From assembly GCA_005406025.1 (NCBI GenBank), contig BGZK01000209.1:434001-498000 (forward strand): a stretch of DNA of 64,000 nucleotides, written 5' to 3'. The DNA comes from Eumeta japonica. Its lineage: Eukaryota; Arthropoda; Insecta; Lepidoptera; Psychidae. Shown here one piece after another: positions 1 to 11,800 of this stretch. Each line of letters opens with the position of its first letter. Positions within the stretch are counted from its first letter, which is position 1. The position numbers and the translations under genes were made by a program. Under the pieces are notes generated by a model. It was not told the DNA's origin. It saw only the letters and a program-made list of their open reading frames with translations, and searched no databases.

Positions 1-142
1 TAGGAAAAATAAATTAAAAAATTATAACGTGTATTATGATTTCAAATATCACACTTTTGATATTTCGGGATAGCGGTAAGAAAACGGATTTCAATAATAT
101 TAAAATGATAATGAAATTTTTTACATAAACCGAGTCGACTAT

Positions 143-618
143 TTTGACGTGACAACGTCTTAAATTAGGTTGCGGCTGGGAGTCACTTATGAAAAAGTGT
201 AACGCTCGGTAACGTAACGATGAGTCACCGAACGAGAGAGAGGCCCGCCGAATGCCTTGCGTCTCTCTCCCACTCAACTATGATCGGTCTGCCGCGCGCG
301 CAGCACTAGAGAATTAGTGCATAGCTTGCAAATGTATTGCAAGTTATTGTATGTATATTTGTATATAAATACGTATGTATGTGTAAAGGTAAAAATAAAA
401 TTTTGTTAATATGAAATTCAGTGCGAGATTCTTTGTATAAATTAATGTTTTAAATATAATTCTTTGTATAAATAAATGTTTTAAATTGTTACTATTATTT
501 CATCCTTCTTCCTACTATACGAATGAATATTCACATTAAAATGATTTTACCATTCAAAGTCGTTGTCACGTAAAACTTTCGCCCGTATACCGACTTTACA
601 GGCAACCAAATTTTTTTA
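143..618 (+). repeat. ~470-bp dispersed element, copy 1
   Basis: This segment is repeated in inverted orientation at 16813-17284. By eye the copies differ only by a handful of small indels and substitutions. Near one end it has GACGTGACAACGTC, and near the other end the inverse of ACGTGACAACGAC, so it carries subterminal inverted motifs. The far end runs into a T-rich stretch just after GGCAACCAAA. A CpG-rich core with GCGCGCGC lies near 290-302. No coding capacity is evident. It is most likely a non-autonomous DNA transposon or part of one; the family was not recognised. Confidence 0.75.
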
Positions 619-3534
619 TATTTACTATTAAACTATGAATATTTATATGATAGAAAATTAATAATAAATGTATGAAAATATAAAGCTTTTTGAACGAAAC
701 GAAAGCCTATTGAACGAAAGGTCAATAATCCCTAAGAAGGGCGGTGAAGACAAGAACGCGGATTGACATGTGAGAATTAAGAACAAAGTAACGGCAAGGA
801 TAGGCAATTAAGATGCGTGTAATGTATATTGTTAATGCAATAAAATATCATACTACGTAAGTTTAATACATAAACCATTTGGGATAAATAGTTATCGTTT
901 AGATAATGTATATATTTCATAGAAGGTTGACGAAAAGCCTCTAATTATTCCGACTAACCGACTAGGTTGTGCCGACACGTTAGATATAACTTATCTGACG
1001 TTACGTCAGTTTAAGCAGTGTGGTTTTTTCAATCAATCGAACTCCGTTAAGGTATAGAGTATCATCAGATCTCGATCGCTCGTCGCGGAATCGACTCCGA
1101 GACCTTTCCAGCTGGAAATAGCACTCCGGTTCCGGTACACCATTGAGCCGGCGAGCGGCGGAATTTAGAATAGTGTGCCTAAAATAAGCGAGTGTTGCGA
1201 GTATACGGCCCGGATAGCCGCCCGGGCGGAACGCGGCGCGCCGCCGACACTTGTAATGTCACTGACGCTGTTGTTGCAAATGTAAATATGTAAAGACGGC
1301 AGGCGAGTGAACACATTAGATAATACGAGCTCTATAAGAGGAAAAGGTTAAATGTTCCGATTTTCGTAATGTTTCCCGTTCTGAATAATAAATGGTAACA
1401 CTTGCGCTTTCAGGTACCATGCATTAGGTAAAGTCATGGCACTGGCGTTCGTAATACAGCTAGATAGTCGATTTGAAGTTTATTTACTTTCGATTAATCA
1501 AAAAAAAAAAAATATTGCAAACATTTTCACAAACACGAACTAGGTCAAAACTTGAATCACTATTGCGAGAAAAATTTAGAAGATCGTGAGTGCAAAACAA
1601 GCAAAGCTAAGCTTGCTTAGTAATAAAACGTGGTATCGAGTAAATAAACATAAAACAGCTACGACTTTTTAAACGTATTCTCAGTATTTAAGACAGTGTT
1701 TCAACAGTCAAGATCGAACAACGTTGACTATTCACTCGTTCTAAGCGACGTGCTTACAACGGACGAGATAAATCAATAACGGGTACAGTGTTCCGATCGA
1801 AACAGCCATAAAGTGATCCATTTTATGGTTGTCCATCTGTATATATGTACATGTCAATGCGGAGAATAATATTCTCAGCACGTTGAATAAGTATTTAATG
1901 TAATGTAAATTATTAAACTTAGTAGATGCTTGCAATAAAATCGATCACCTTTAAATGATTGAAATGCTTATAGTATCGCACTTCTTTCAAACCTAGGTAT
2001 GTTGTAAGTTCATTGTAAGAAGCATTAAAAAGGTCTTTTCGTTGCAATTTATTTCCACTGGCTCGTAATTGTGCCCTTTAAGAACCCTCGTTCGGCAGGT
2101 GGTGTTGTCCTCTTCCCCAGACTGACATCGGAAAGATATAATATAAATATCTTTTTCGACAGTAGTCAAATTTGGCTAACTTAACAAGCAAGAGTATACG
2201 ATATATTTAAACATTCAATAAATGCTGTTTTGCAATAAAATTAAACACTATTCAATTATTATTTATCTTATCGGAATTTATGTTTTGTTTAACGACTATT
2301 CTGCAATTTGTATGACTAATATTAACTAAGTTTTGACGATGTATTGCGAAAAATAATATTTATCACTGTTTCGAAGAAATATTAAATTTTGATGTACTTT
2401 GACGATTTAGATAAAAACAATATTTACTTCATTCAAATACTTTCAAAGATACTGTACTTATCTTACTTAGGATACTTAGAAAGCCTGTACAGGATATAGT
2501 AGACTATTAAACATACATATAGAACTGTTTAATCATACTCTGGAGGATGAATAGTCAATATCCTGTACATATAGCATGCGGTCTCTTCTGACCGAAAAGG
2601 CGCACATGTTACAATAGTTACATATTTCTCAAAAACTGTACATTAAGAGTGGAAAAACAACTACATTCATAAAAGAAAAAAAAAACATGATTATTAGAAT
2701 TAAGAAACGACCGGCAAACTACGAGCAATACACGCACGACAGCGACCTCTAGACGCGGTTATCGGAGGCCGATCGCTACGTACAAGTGACACTCCATTCG
2801 CACAAGCGAGCGGCCGACTGCTGCCGCGGACGAGGCTCGATGGATCTTCAAGACCGTCTCGCTGACGAGGATCGGGGCCGCTGTTTGTATGTGCATCTTG
2901 TTATGCGGTTGGATTTTCGGTTTAGATATATAGGGTTTTCGATTTCAAAAATACTAACTCTTTTGTAAACAAAACAGTAAGGAATTCTTTTACGATTTTG
3001 ATTTAAACGCTGGCATCGATGTGACTATAATAATTTAAAGTTTCTCAAAACTATATTAGTATATATTCATTTACTTACTTTCGCATTTCTGAACAAAATC
3101 GATAAGAACAATTTAATGTCAATTGAATATAATTCGTATTTCCTAACGTATAATATTAAAATAGAAATTTGTTTAGATTTTTAACCTATACTTAAAACTA
3201 CAGAACTCACACGTTCTCTTGATGAGAACTAGGAATATCTACATTGAGATCTCTTAGTTTCAATTCAATATATCTTCATATATCGTTTGTCTTACCGATA
3301 GAACTCACTGGTACTTTTAGTAAAGTTAAAACTTTTGACGATAAAATTTATTTATTGATTAAAAAAATATTCAATGTCCAGCTTTGCAATTCCATTATCT
3401 TACCAGTTTATATTTTAATGATATCTTTCATTCTTTTCAGTATTATAGAGTCGAGAGTTTTACATTTTTGATACATTTTAACATTCGTTACAATCAATGG
3501 AGTTTTCTTTACACATGTACACTTTTAATGACTG

Positions 3535-3535
<1 letters not shown>
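619..3535. other. Noncoding AT-rich stretch with two CpG-rich blocks
   Basis: No convincing exon was seen. Two islands of high GC and CpG stand out from AT-rich surroundings, at about 1070-1260 (several GCCGCC/GCGCGCC runs) and about 2705-2900. Either could be a promoter, enhancer or 5' noncoding exon, but no clear initiator-plus-donor arrangement could be fixed. Short open frames here look like chance. Confidence 0.4.

Positions 3536-3579
<44 letters not shown>
3536..3579. repeat. (TA)n microsatellite
   Basis: An uninterrupted run of about 21-22 TA dinucleotides. Confidence 0.95.
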
Positions 3580-3581
<2 letters not shown>

Positions 3582-3793
3582 CATAACAATTTACATATGC
3601 CTGTACAGTATGTAAATAATAGGAGTCTTAATGTGCTTAGACAATACGGAATGTATTATATGCCCTAGTGCACAGATCCCAAGATGACCTTTCTACGTAT
3701 GCCCCCAGGAAAGCGGTCGGGGGATAGTATTACAATAAGGGTCGCGCGATAATATTTGGATGAAGGAGAATTATTATTTTCTATTAAACTGGG

Positions 3794-3912
3794 GGCCTAG
3801 CATGACACCCTAGACAAGAATCTCTCTATAGGACTGTCTCGTACGCTCATCACTTTAGCGCGACAAGGACAACTCTATAGAGAGACTCTTGTCTAGGGCG
3901 TCATGCTAGGCC
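3794..3912. repeat. 119-bp foldback element
   Basis: Arms at 3794-3831 and 3875-3912 (38 nt each) are inverted repeats with only two visible mismatches, opening with GGCCTAGCATGAC and closing with its inverse. The 43-nt middle has weaker internal pairing (a TGTC/GACA pair). This is a small MITE-like foldback or a long RNA hairpin. No target duplication is obvious. Confidence 0.8.
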
Positions 3913-6900
3913 TACTAGAGTTTATGGTTGCTAAAATAATTACAATAAAAAATATTAATGCCGCATTGTCCTATAACGGCGTTTGTTATCACGTAAATAT
4001 ATTTGGGTTGTTACAAGAAATTGTAGGCCGTATTTTCTGTTATGAATGCCGTTTATTTATTTACAGCTTTTGATGTGAAGTAGCTGCGAAGCGCGGTCCC
4101 CACGTCCAAAAGTCAGAACAGAATTATGAATTCAAATCTTCGTGTGAAAAGAATTGTATTGTAACAAAATGAATCTGGCCAAAAAACAAATCGCTGTTAT
4201 AATTTCAATACGAACCGTTACTCAAAAACGAATTTAAAAAGAAATTAAAAAGTAAAAAATCTAAGCCCGGAATCGATTGCTTTGGTAGATATTTATGCGA
4301 CAAGTTATTAATATTTAATATATGTTATAACCGGAGGCAAATCTACAGCTTCACGCCAGTGAGTGATCGTGCCTTTACTTCCGGCCGTTATGCCGGTCTC
4401 GATGCGCCGGCGCACACGGACTAAAATAACATTGGACAGTTGAACGGCAGAGTTTTTTCCGAACAAACGAAATTTTATTCCATGCACTCGAAAAATTACC
4501 GCGGTTTAGCGACTCTAATCATCGTTTTGGACGGTTCGATTTCCAGCCGCCCGTAACATGATCAGACTTCGCTGGCACTTCGCCCGCGACCACTATATAT
4601 GCCCCGGTATGTGTTTGTGACGGTAGAGCTTATTCATAGCATAGCCATATTAACAATATCGTACATTGGTATTTTTGCAACCTGTAGCTGTATAGCGTTT
4701 CGTACATCGATGAATTATAACTCAATTCAAATTCAGGATATAAATAAATAAGTTTTAACTACTGTCTGTAAATCAAGAACCTAATTGAAGCATGATAAAT
4801 GGAACATAAATAGAAAAAACCAAACCAAACAATAGTATCGTTGAAGTTAACCTGTAGTATATCGTTACTGTAAAAACCATTCAGCGTAGGTACTATAATA
4901 GAGTATAATAATGGTTGACTGGTACTGGAAATGTAATGTTTGTTGCCGATACAAGCAAGCCGATCAGACGCGACAACGAAAATTGAAAATAAAATTAAAA
5001 TTGGTCAAAGAAAGAAAGCAAAGCAGTGTAAATCAGCAAAGATAGTTTGCCCATCCATCTGCAGTTGAAGAATTCTCAACGTCGAAGGTTTCTAAAAGTG
5101 TGTCCCCTTTGCGCCCTCGCTGTTCATTTCACAATTTTAAGCATTTGTTGCTTATTCATTTTTATATTTCTTAAAAAAGTAATTTTACCACTGTTTTTCC
5201 TAAATAAAAAAGAGTTGTAAATTATAATTACGCTAGCGATAAAAAGAAGCAACTAACATATTATACGTTACTATTTAAAATTATAGAAAATAGACCAAAA
5301 TTCCATTTCTAAAGAAACAATAGAAATATAAAAAAAAACAATAAAACACTATAAGTAGACAATAGTTACAAAGATTTAAAAGCATCTAATTTCCGTAATA
5401 TTGTAACTAATAAATTAATTAAACATTTATGCAATATTTAAATAAAATAAATAGTCTGTATTTTCTATTTGTTTCTATTTGCTTTTAGTTAAAATGAACA
5501 TGTATTTTTTTATTTCATTAATTAAATGTTATAGTTTTAGCTGGGTTTGTAATTATTTGTAATGCACAAAAGCATTAAAAATAATTACGATTTTTCTTTC
5601 GCAATGTAAATTTCTACGAATTCTACAAAACTCCTGTTAAAATAATTTAGTCCAGCTTCTGACCTACAACAGATTAAGAGTTCTTTATAAGTTTTTATAA
5701 GGGGAAAACAGGCATGTGAGCCACCAAAGAGTAGACGATAACCGTCGCCCATCGACATTTATTTTCAGTGAGCGTAAAGTTTCTATAGTACCTATGAATG
5801 TTTTGTTCCCTCTCTTAGATGTATATATATTATGCAAGTAAACTTTCTTTTTATCATACGTCTAAATAATAAATGGAGTTCGATACAGAAACCTAACAAG
5901 CAATAATACAGATGCCCAAACACAAAGATCATATTTAATGTACGACTGCACGCCCCGAAGAGGCCGTGTTTTATTATCGTGAGATAAAAAATATAAAACT
6001 TTGGCACCTACCTTTTAAATCGCCATTATTAACGAAATAACATTTATTCTAAAAAAAAAACACGTTACTTTTGCACATGACACTTCGGTAAACGAACTCA
6101 ATATAACTTCAAGTCTTCAATGGAGATGATTATAGAAAAAAATGCAAATGAAAAAAAAGTTTTTTGTGGACGTCAATAATTGGTCCGGTTTTCTGAACGT
6201 GTGTACGCGCAATCATGATAATACTAGAAAAGACTTAATTGAACAAGTGGATTTTTTTAATGAATTTCTAATTGTGAAGTACAGAAGTATATTGTATATA
6301 GTATGTACCATAGGTGCAAAACTTTGTTTATTTGCCACAATCACTTTTTCGTCTAATGCAATAAAACTAGATAATAACAATAATTACGAAACTTTTTGTG
6401 CTTCGTTGTGTCATTTTTCTACAGCGAAAAAACCGGACAAATGCGCATGAGACTCGCGCCCTTAGGCTTCTATACAAATTTAATTATGCATGTAGATATT
6501 TTTATCCATCAAGAATCTCGATGATTTTTATCTGTTTTTGATACCAATACTGGCGAGATATTTGATGCCAGGAATTTAGAAAATCTTGCTTATCTTAAAT
6601 TTTCATAGCGAGAAGTTCAATAATGTGCTCCCATACATTGATCTACATTACGATCCACATTCCAATTGCAAGCTTAAGTTTGTAATTATAAAAAATAGCT
6701 TTTACATAGGCTTTTACTTGTGCAAATAGCCGTATTTATTATTTTTAGATAGTATTGTATATTTATTATTTTTGGTAATATTTTTTGATTATGTTAACTT
6801 GAAACTTGATTTTTTTTTAAAGTTTCGAACCACCGCAGCCATTTTTGTTGTTCATTTCATCTTAATGCCTGCACGCCTTCCAGAGAAAATGGTCTTAACA

Positions 6901-7294
6901 AACAGTCGGACAGCGCAGTGATCCTGTAAGGGTCCCTTTTTTTTCAAATGTACGGAACCGTAAATAGTACTGAAAAGTGATAAATTTCAAAATTGTCTAC
7001 CATTTCTTCAACGTCTGTTTTTTTTTTGTGAATTGTCAATGCAAAAGAATTTTATAATCAACAAAGAAATTCAATTTAACTTTTTTGTTATTCAAATTGA
7101 AAAATATCTTTGTTTCATAAGTTTTAATAGAACAGAATAACTTGAAGATTTAGCAATTATTTTATCACTCGTTCGTAAGGCTATTTAATTAGTGCTATTA
7201 AACGAGCAAGAAACTTCTTGACGGTAACCCTTGAGGCAGGTATACATTGTATTTTTATGTTATATATGAAATTTTGTGAAGTGCACTGTCGTCC
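3913..7294. other. Noncoding AT-rich stretch
   Basis: No supported exon. A CpG-richer block at about 4340-4640 contains TATATATG near 4597 and may be regulatory. A segment near 6890-6960 carries GGGTCCC and, about 30 bp on, ACGGAACCG, resembling degraded ends of the GGGTTCCG-type repeats seen again at 45457 and 46624. An ATG-started 102-codon frame at 6142-6450 has no recognisable domain. Confidence 0.35.
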
Positions 7295-7365
7295 TTATCA
7301 TACATTATTGCCATATCACAAAAAACTTTTTTGGTTTTTGTGAAATGGCAATAATGGATGATAAC
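7295..7365. ncRNA. 71-nt hairpin, pre-miRNA-like, unproven
   Basis: Sequence 7295-7325 pairs with 7335-7365 over about 31 bases with two mismatches, leaving a short T-rich loop. Size and shape resemble a microRNA precursor, but neither arm was recognised as a known insect miRNA. A small foldback transposon remnant is an equally good explanation. Transcription is not shown. Confidence 0.3.
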
Positions 7366-7599
7366 GAATGAAATTCTTCAACGAAATGAAGCAAGGAAAC
7401 TCCAAAAAATCACATCATTGGATTGACATCTATTCGTCAATCCAAACGATAAGCAATTTCATCATAATAAAATTGCAGCTCCATACAAAAAGGATTAATG
7501 TCACTTACTACTATCTCGAAAGGTATTTTCGTGAGTAGACGAAAGAAAATAATGGGGGGAAAGAAAAAAAAAAGCTTCGAAAGCACTTTCGAGTAATTC

Positions 7600-7895
7600 G
7601 ATAAAAGCTCGGCGCCGGGCGACTACAATAGGTTCATTTACCTCCGATTGTCGGGCCGATAGCGGGCGGGCCGGCGATCGCCGGAAAAGCTGGCGACTCC
7701 TCGGCGACGCGCGCCGAATGTGATTACAGCTCTCGGGGCTGTGACGTCATTTGATCGAGTTGAGGCTGTTGTGATCGCGGTTCGCGCTCCGACACGACGT
7801 CGCGCGGACGCGGATAATCCCCTGAATTCGTTCTCGATTCGGTTTATAATCAGATCGAGTCAGTGTTGTTTGGTGGTAAGCCCTTTGGGGTCGCC
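7600..7895 (+). promoter_or_regulatory. CpG-rich candidate promoter with first-exon donor
   Basis: A CpG-dense block in AT-rich DNA. It contains a perfect CRE palindrome TGACGTCA at 7742-7749 and an arthropod initiator-like TCAGT at 7860-7864. Taking the A at 7862 as +1, a near-match to the downstream promoter element (GGTCGC) falls at +28 to +33. A splice-donor-like GGTG|GTAAG follows at about 7875. Together these suggest a short noncoding first exon on the plus strand. No coding partner is assigned. This is inference from motifs only. Confidence 0.35.
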
Positions 7896-8023
7896 CGTGA
7901 TGGCAGATTTTCCGGTACTTGTGTCAATTATCGTGCAAACATTCTAATCGGTAAATGAGCAAATACTAAGCGAAATAACATTCATTTTAATGGAAATACA
8001 TTATTTTCTGAATTTATATAAAG

Positions 8024-8087
8024 AAATATTAAAGCTCTCTACTATATATACATTTATGCATACTCATCGTAGGGAGCTTTAATATTT
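8024..8087. ncRNA. 64-nt hairpin, pre-miRNA-like, unproven
   Basis: Arm 8024-8042 pairs with 8069-8087 (19 bases, one mismatch) around a 26-nt loop, which is the size and shape of a microRNA precursor. No known insect miRNA seed was recognised. It could be a chance palindrome in AT-rich DNA. Confidence 0.3.
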
Positions 8088-8780
8088 ATACTGATATGTA
8101 GCTTAACCCCCAACATAATTATTATTGGTCGGGAGAAAATAAAGAGCGTTGCATTACAATATATTTGGATAAGAATATAATTTTAAAAGTCAAGGTATTC
8201 TTTCTTATTCATTTACGTACGTTTATAACAACATGAATTATACGATGAACTCAATGTTGTATTTGTAAATAATAAAAAAATGATCAATAAATCGAAAAAC
8301 AAATAAGAAACGATAAATTATTTTATACATAGTCATCAACAGAACGTGATTTTGTTACCCTTGACGGAAGGAGAGACGTTATAATGATTTACGCACACAA
8401 TTTTATCGTGTATGTGTGTGTGTGTGCACGCGTACGATTGTACAATAACTATTCAGAAAGGTATGCGAGTGCTCATTACACTCAGAGTTTATTTATTACT
8501 TGATCAAATTGACAACTAAATCTTTTTTTATCAATTAATCTATTCGAATTGTGAAAGGGGAACGAATATTTTATCGTATATTCCATAATTTGAGCATTAT
8601 AATAAGATATCTTAGGTTTAATATGTTTTAGATAGCAATCGCGATAACACCAATGTTTCCATACGGACATACAAACATAATTTTATCAGTCTAAGAGAGA
8701 TGTTTTTCCTATAGTAATAAACTACGGCACTCGATTTCATAGCACTAACATGACTTGAGAGCGATTTCGGCTTTGACAAA

Positions 8781-8814
8781 GAAAAAGAAATATATATATA
8801 TATATTTCTTTTTC
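8781..8814. repeat. 34-bp perfect palindrome
   Basis: GAAAAAGAAA, a TA run, then the exact inverse, with no spacer. It is probably a decayed foldback or microsatellite-based cruciform site. Confidence 0.8.
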
Positions 8815-11800
8815 ATAAGCGGATAACTTATGCACATCCAACACGATCATCAGTTCATATGCATTTTGGGTAAATAGTAAAAACAGGAATGCATCGTGCG
8901 ACAGCCTCGCGTTTCCGTCTGGCTTTTCCTTATGGTCGCCATGCACTTTAGTTATGATTTATTCGTAGAGCACGTCATCAGTCAAAAATAAACCGGGAAA
9001 CGTAGACGCGCATATAAGATATACTGAGAGAACACAGCGGTGTATCCTCTGAATAGTAATTTAGCTGTTTAATAAATCTAACCGCTTGTACCGTAAGCAA
9101 TGTATTTCTGGCGCACACTCGGAAATGTGACGTACTTCAACGGATCGTTGAAACGTTTAGCTCTCCTCGGGCGCAGATCACGTCGGGTCGTGGCACCCGC
9201 AGGCGGCCGGACGGCGATGCAGCTTCATATGGTGATGGAGATTATGAAATATCACTAAAGACACTACTTTTATGCGAAAAAAGTCGAATTCACGGGATAC
9301 ACTAAAATCTCAACGACAAACGGAAAGAACCTTGAAAGTATTTTTTATTAGGTCACTGGTGTAAATTGTTGTTATTTAATTGTTATTTGACTCAGAAGTT
9401 ATCAGAGTATCTGAATATTTGTATCCTTTATTAAAATTTAAAAATAAATGACAAAATAGTGAACTAATAATTATGTGTCGGCCGTATTGTTGGCAATAAT
9501 GGAATAGGCTATTTTTACTTTTTAACTAGAGAGAAAAGGCTAGGTTTGATGGTAATGAGGTCCCGCGAATTGTTATAACGTATTACGAAAACGTACCAAT
9601 GAATTCAATCAATAAACATTATTTAGTCCCAGTGGCGTGTATAGTTTAGAGTAAAATAGAATAAATACAATATTTTACATTCACAGTAAATCACACATTC
9701 TTTGCATTTGTCTGCTAATTTCGTATATAGAAAAATATACTGTATTTATTTAACCTGTAAAACAATGTTCTAGTTTGTGTATTTATTTTAGGTACCCTTT
9801 GAACTAAAATAGTACATTAATTTAAAAAACTATTCAATGAACGAAGAATTGTTTTTTTTTATTCCCATAAAACAATTCGCTATTTCCGTTCACCTCACAA
9901 AAACAATTAGATATATATACACATTCCGTCTTCCGATGTGACAGCAGTAATTTACAGCTACCACGGTTCCCGGGCGATAAAGAATGTACGCTTCCCTTTA
10001 TTTTATAACATACTCACCGATTGGCGAATAAATAATGAAGGGATACGCCCTTCGAAAAATCGAATACGATACTACACGTTAAAACAGTCGAGTCGTTCAT
10101 GGACTACGTATTAAGGTACATGCATCACAGTGCAGTGCAGTGCATCGATCACTCGGAGCCGAAGAACATCATTTTCTTACCGGTTACCGGTTCTCAGAAC
10201 AAGGAGAAGACGGTTGATTTTTAATTAGTGATCATATCAAACTTTCACATTTTATTGATAAATGTCTATTTGCAATGCTGATATCGACCGCGCGTGGAAA
10301 AACCATTAAACACACGGACTGAATATTATAGACACTTTCTTTTGAATATTCATTATTTTTTTGTTAGCAACATTGATATTTTTATTTCGGTATATTAAAT
10401 TCGTAGTAGATAATATTATACGTAAGGTTATGCTGAAACACCATACATCGTAATCATCTTATCCCGCAAAATTGTAACGTATAATTATTTTGCACTTAAT
10501 ATTTTAATTCACGTTCATAAATAAAATGTTTTTCCTGACCCGCAATAAATTCTACGCTTTCACGAAGCGAATTAAAAAAATATAGCAGTCGACATTTTAT
10601 TATAATACTCTTCTTAGTCGGGCCTTGAAAAAAATATCGAGGGAGTGAAGATCCGAAACCGCACACAGCTATGCGAAACCAGACAATGGCTAAAATCATC
10701 AAACTAGAATCGTAATGAGTACGTCAATTCTCGACAGGCAAAAGACCTTCGCAAGAGGCCTTCTCAAAAAAAAACTGCTATTCAATAGACCGTTGACATT
10801 CTAGGCAATGGGCGGTGAACATAGAACGTAACGAGATACTGCGAGAGACGAATATGCTATTTTTAAATAATCCAACTGTTTTCAATATTCGTTTATTTTC
10901 TATTCAGCTGCCCGGTTACCTAAGACCAGATTTAGATTGCAATAAAGATTTGCATTCGTCAATCATACTTATAAGTCGACTACATACGAAGAATAAATGA
11001 TGTTAGTTTTAATGTGAAATAGAATTGTGCCACAAGTGTACGAATACGTATACACTTCAATATTTAATTCTTAACAGCATGACCTCGAACGTAATGTTTT
11101 TAAATTTACGATTCGACCTCGATCGCGAATAAAGTTCCGAACGAAATCATAACATAACAAAAAGTAATATGATTATATTTGGATGTATTCATAATCTAAA
11201 TGAATTTTAATGAAAATATTATTAAAGTTAGGCAATACATTTCTTAATTAACGGTATCCCTGATCAAGTTGCATAATAAGTGGAAATTAGAACTTCTCGC
11301 ACTCAGCTTCTAAATACAATACAATTCTACCCAACTTACTGTAACATGATACCATCAAGCGAGGCCTCGGAGCCATCTATATCGTATTCTATGTCTACAC
11401 GCCGGAGAAAGAGTCGTATCCGCGCTAGACAAGAGCGCGTCAGTCACACAGGTCGGCGCGTGGGCCTGGCATTAACCCACATCTAAGGCCCGTGGGAGGG
11501 CGTTCTAAATTTATCGAACAAAAAAACCCGACTAATAATCGTGGAGTACTGTTATCTGCTGGGCGGCGATTCGCGGATCGATGACTGATCGTTCGCCGTA
11601 AGTTCGGAGGTATCGCTCCTGTCGCGCGACAGTACTGAATTCTGTTCCCGGTAATGGTAAAAGGTTTGTATACACCTTAGGTATATAATACGCCATCTCA
11701 GGACTCGCATATCCTAGGAGAATGTAGTACGTCATGCCTCACGCTGACTAATGCGTGGTGGGAACTTCAAGTGTCATCGAAGGTATGATACTTTTTCGGA

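Noticed and set aside
6142..6450. 102-codon ATG frame on the plus strand
   Set aside because: No recognisable domain, composition follows the AT-rich background, no splice or promoter support.
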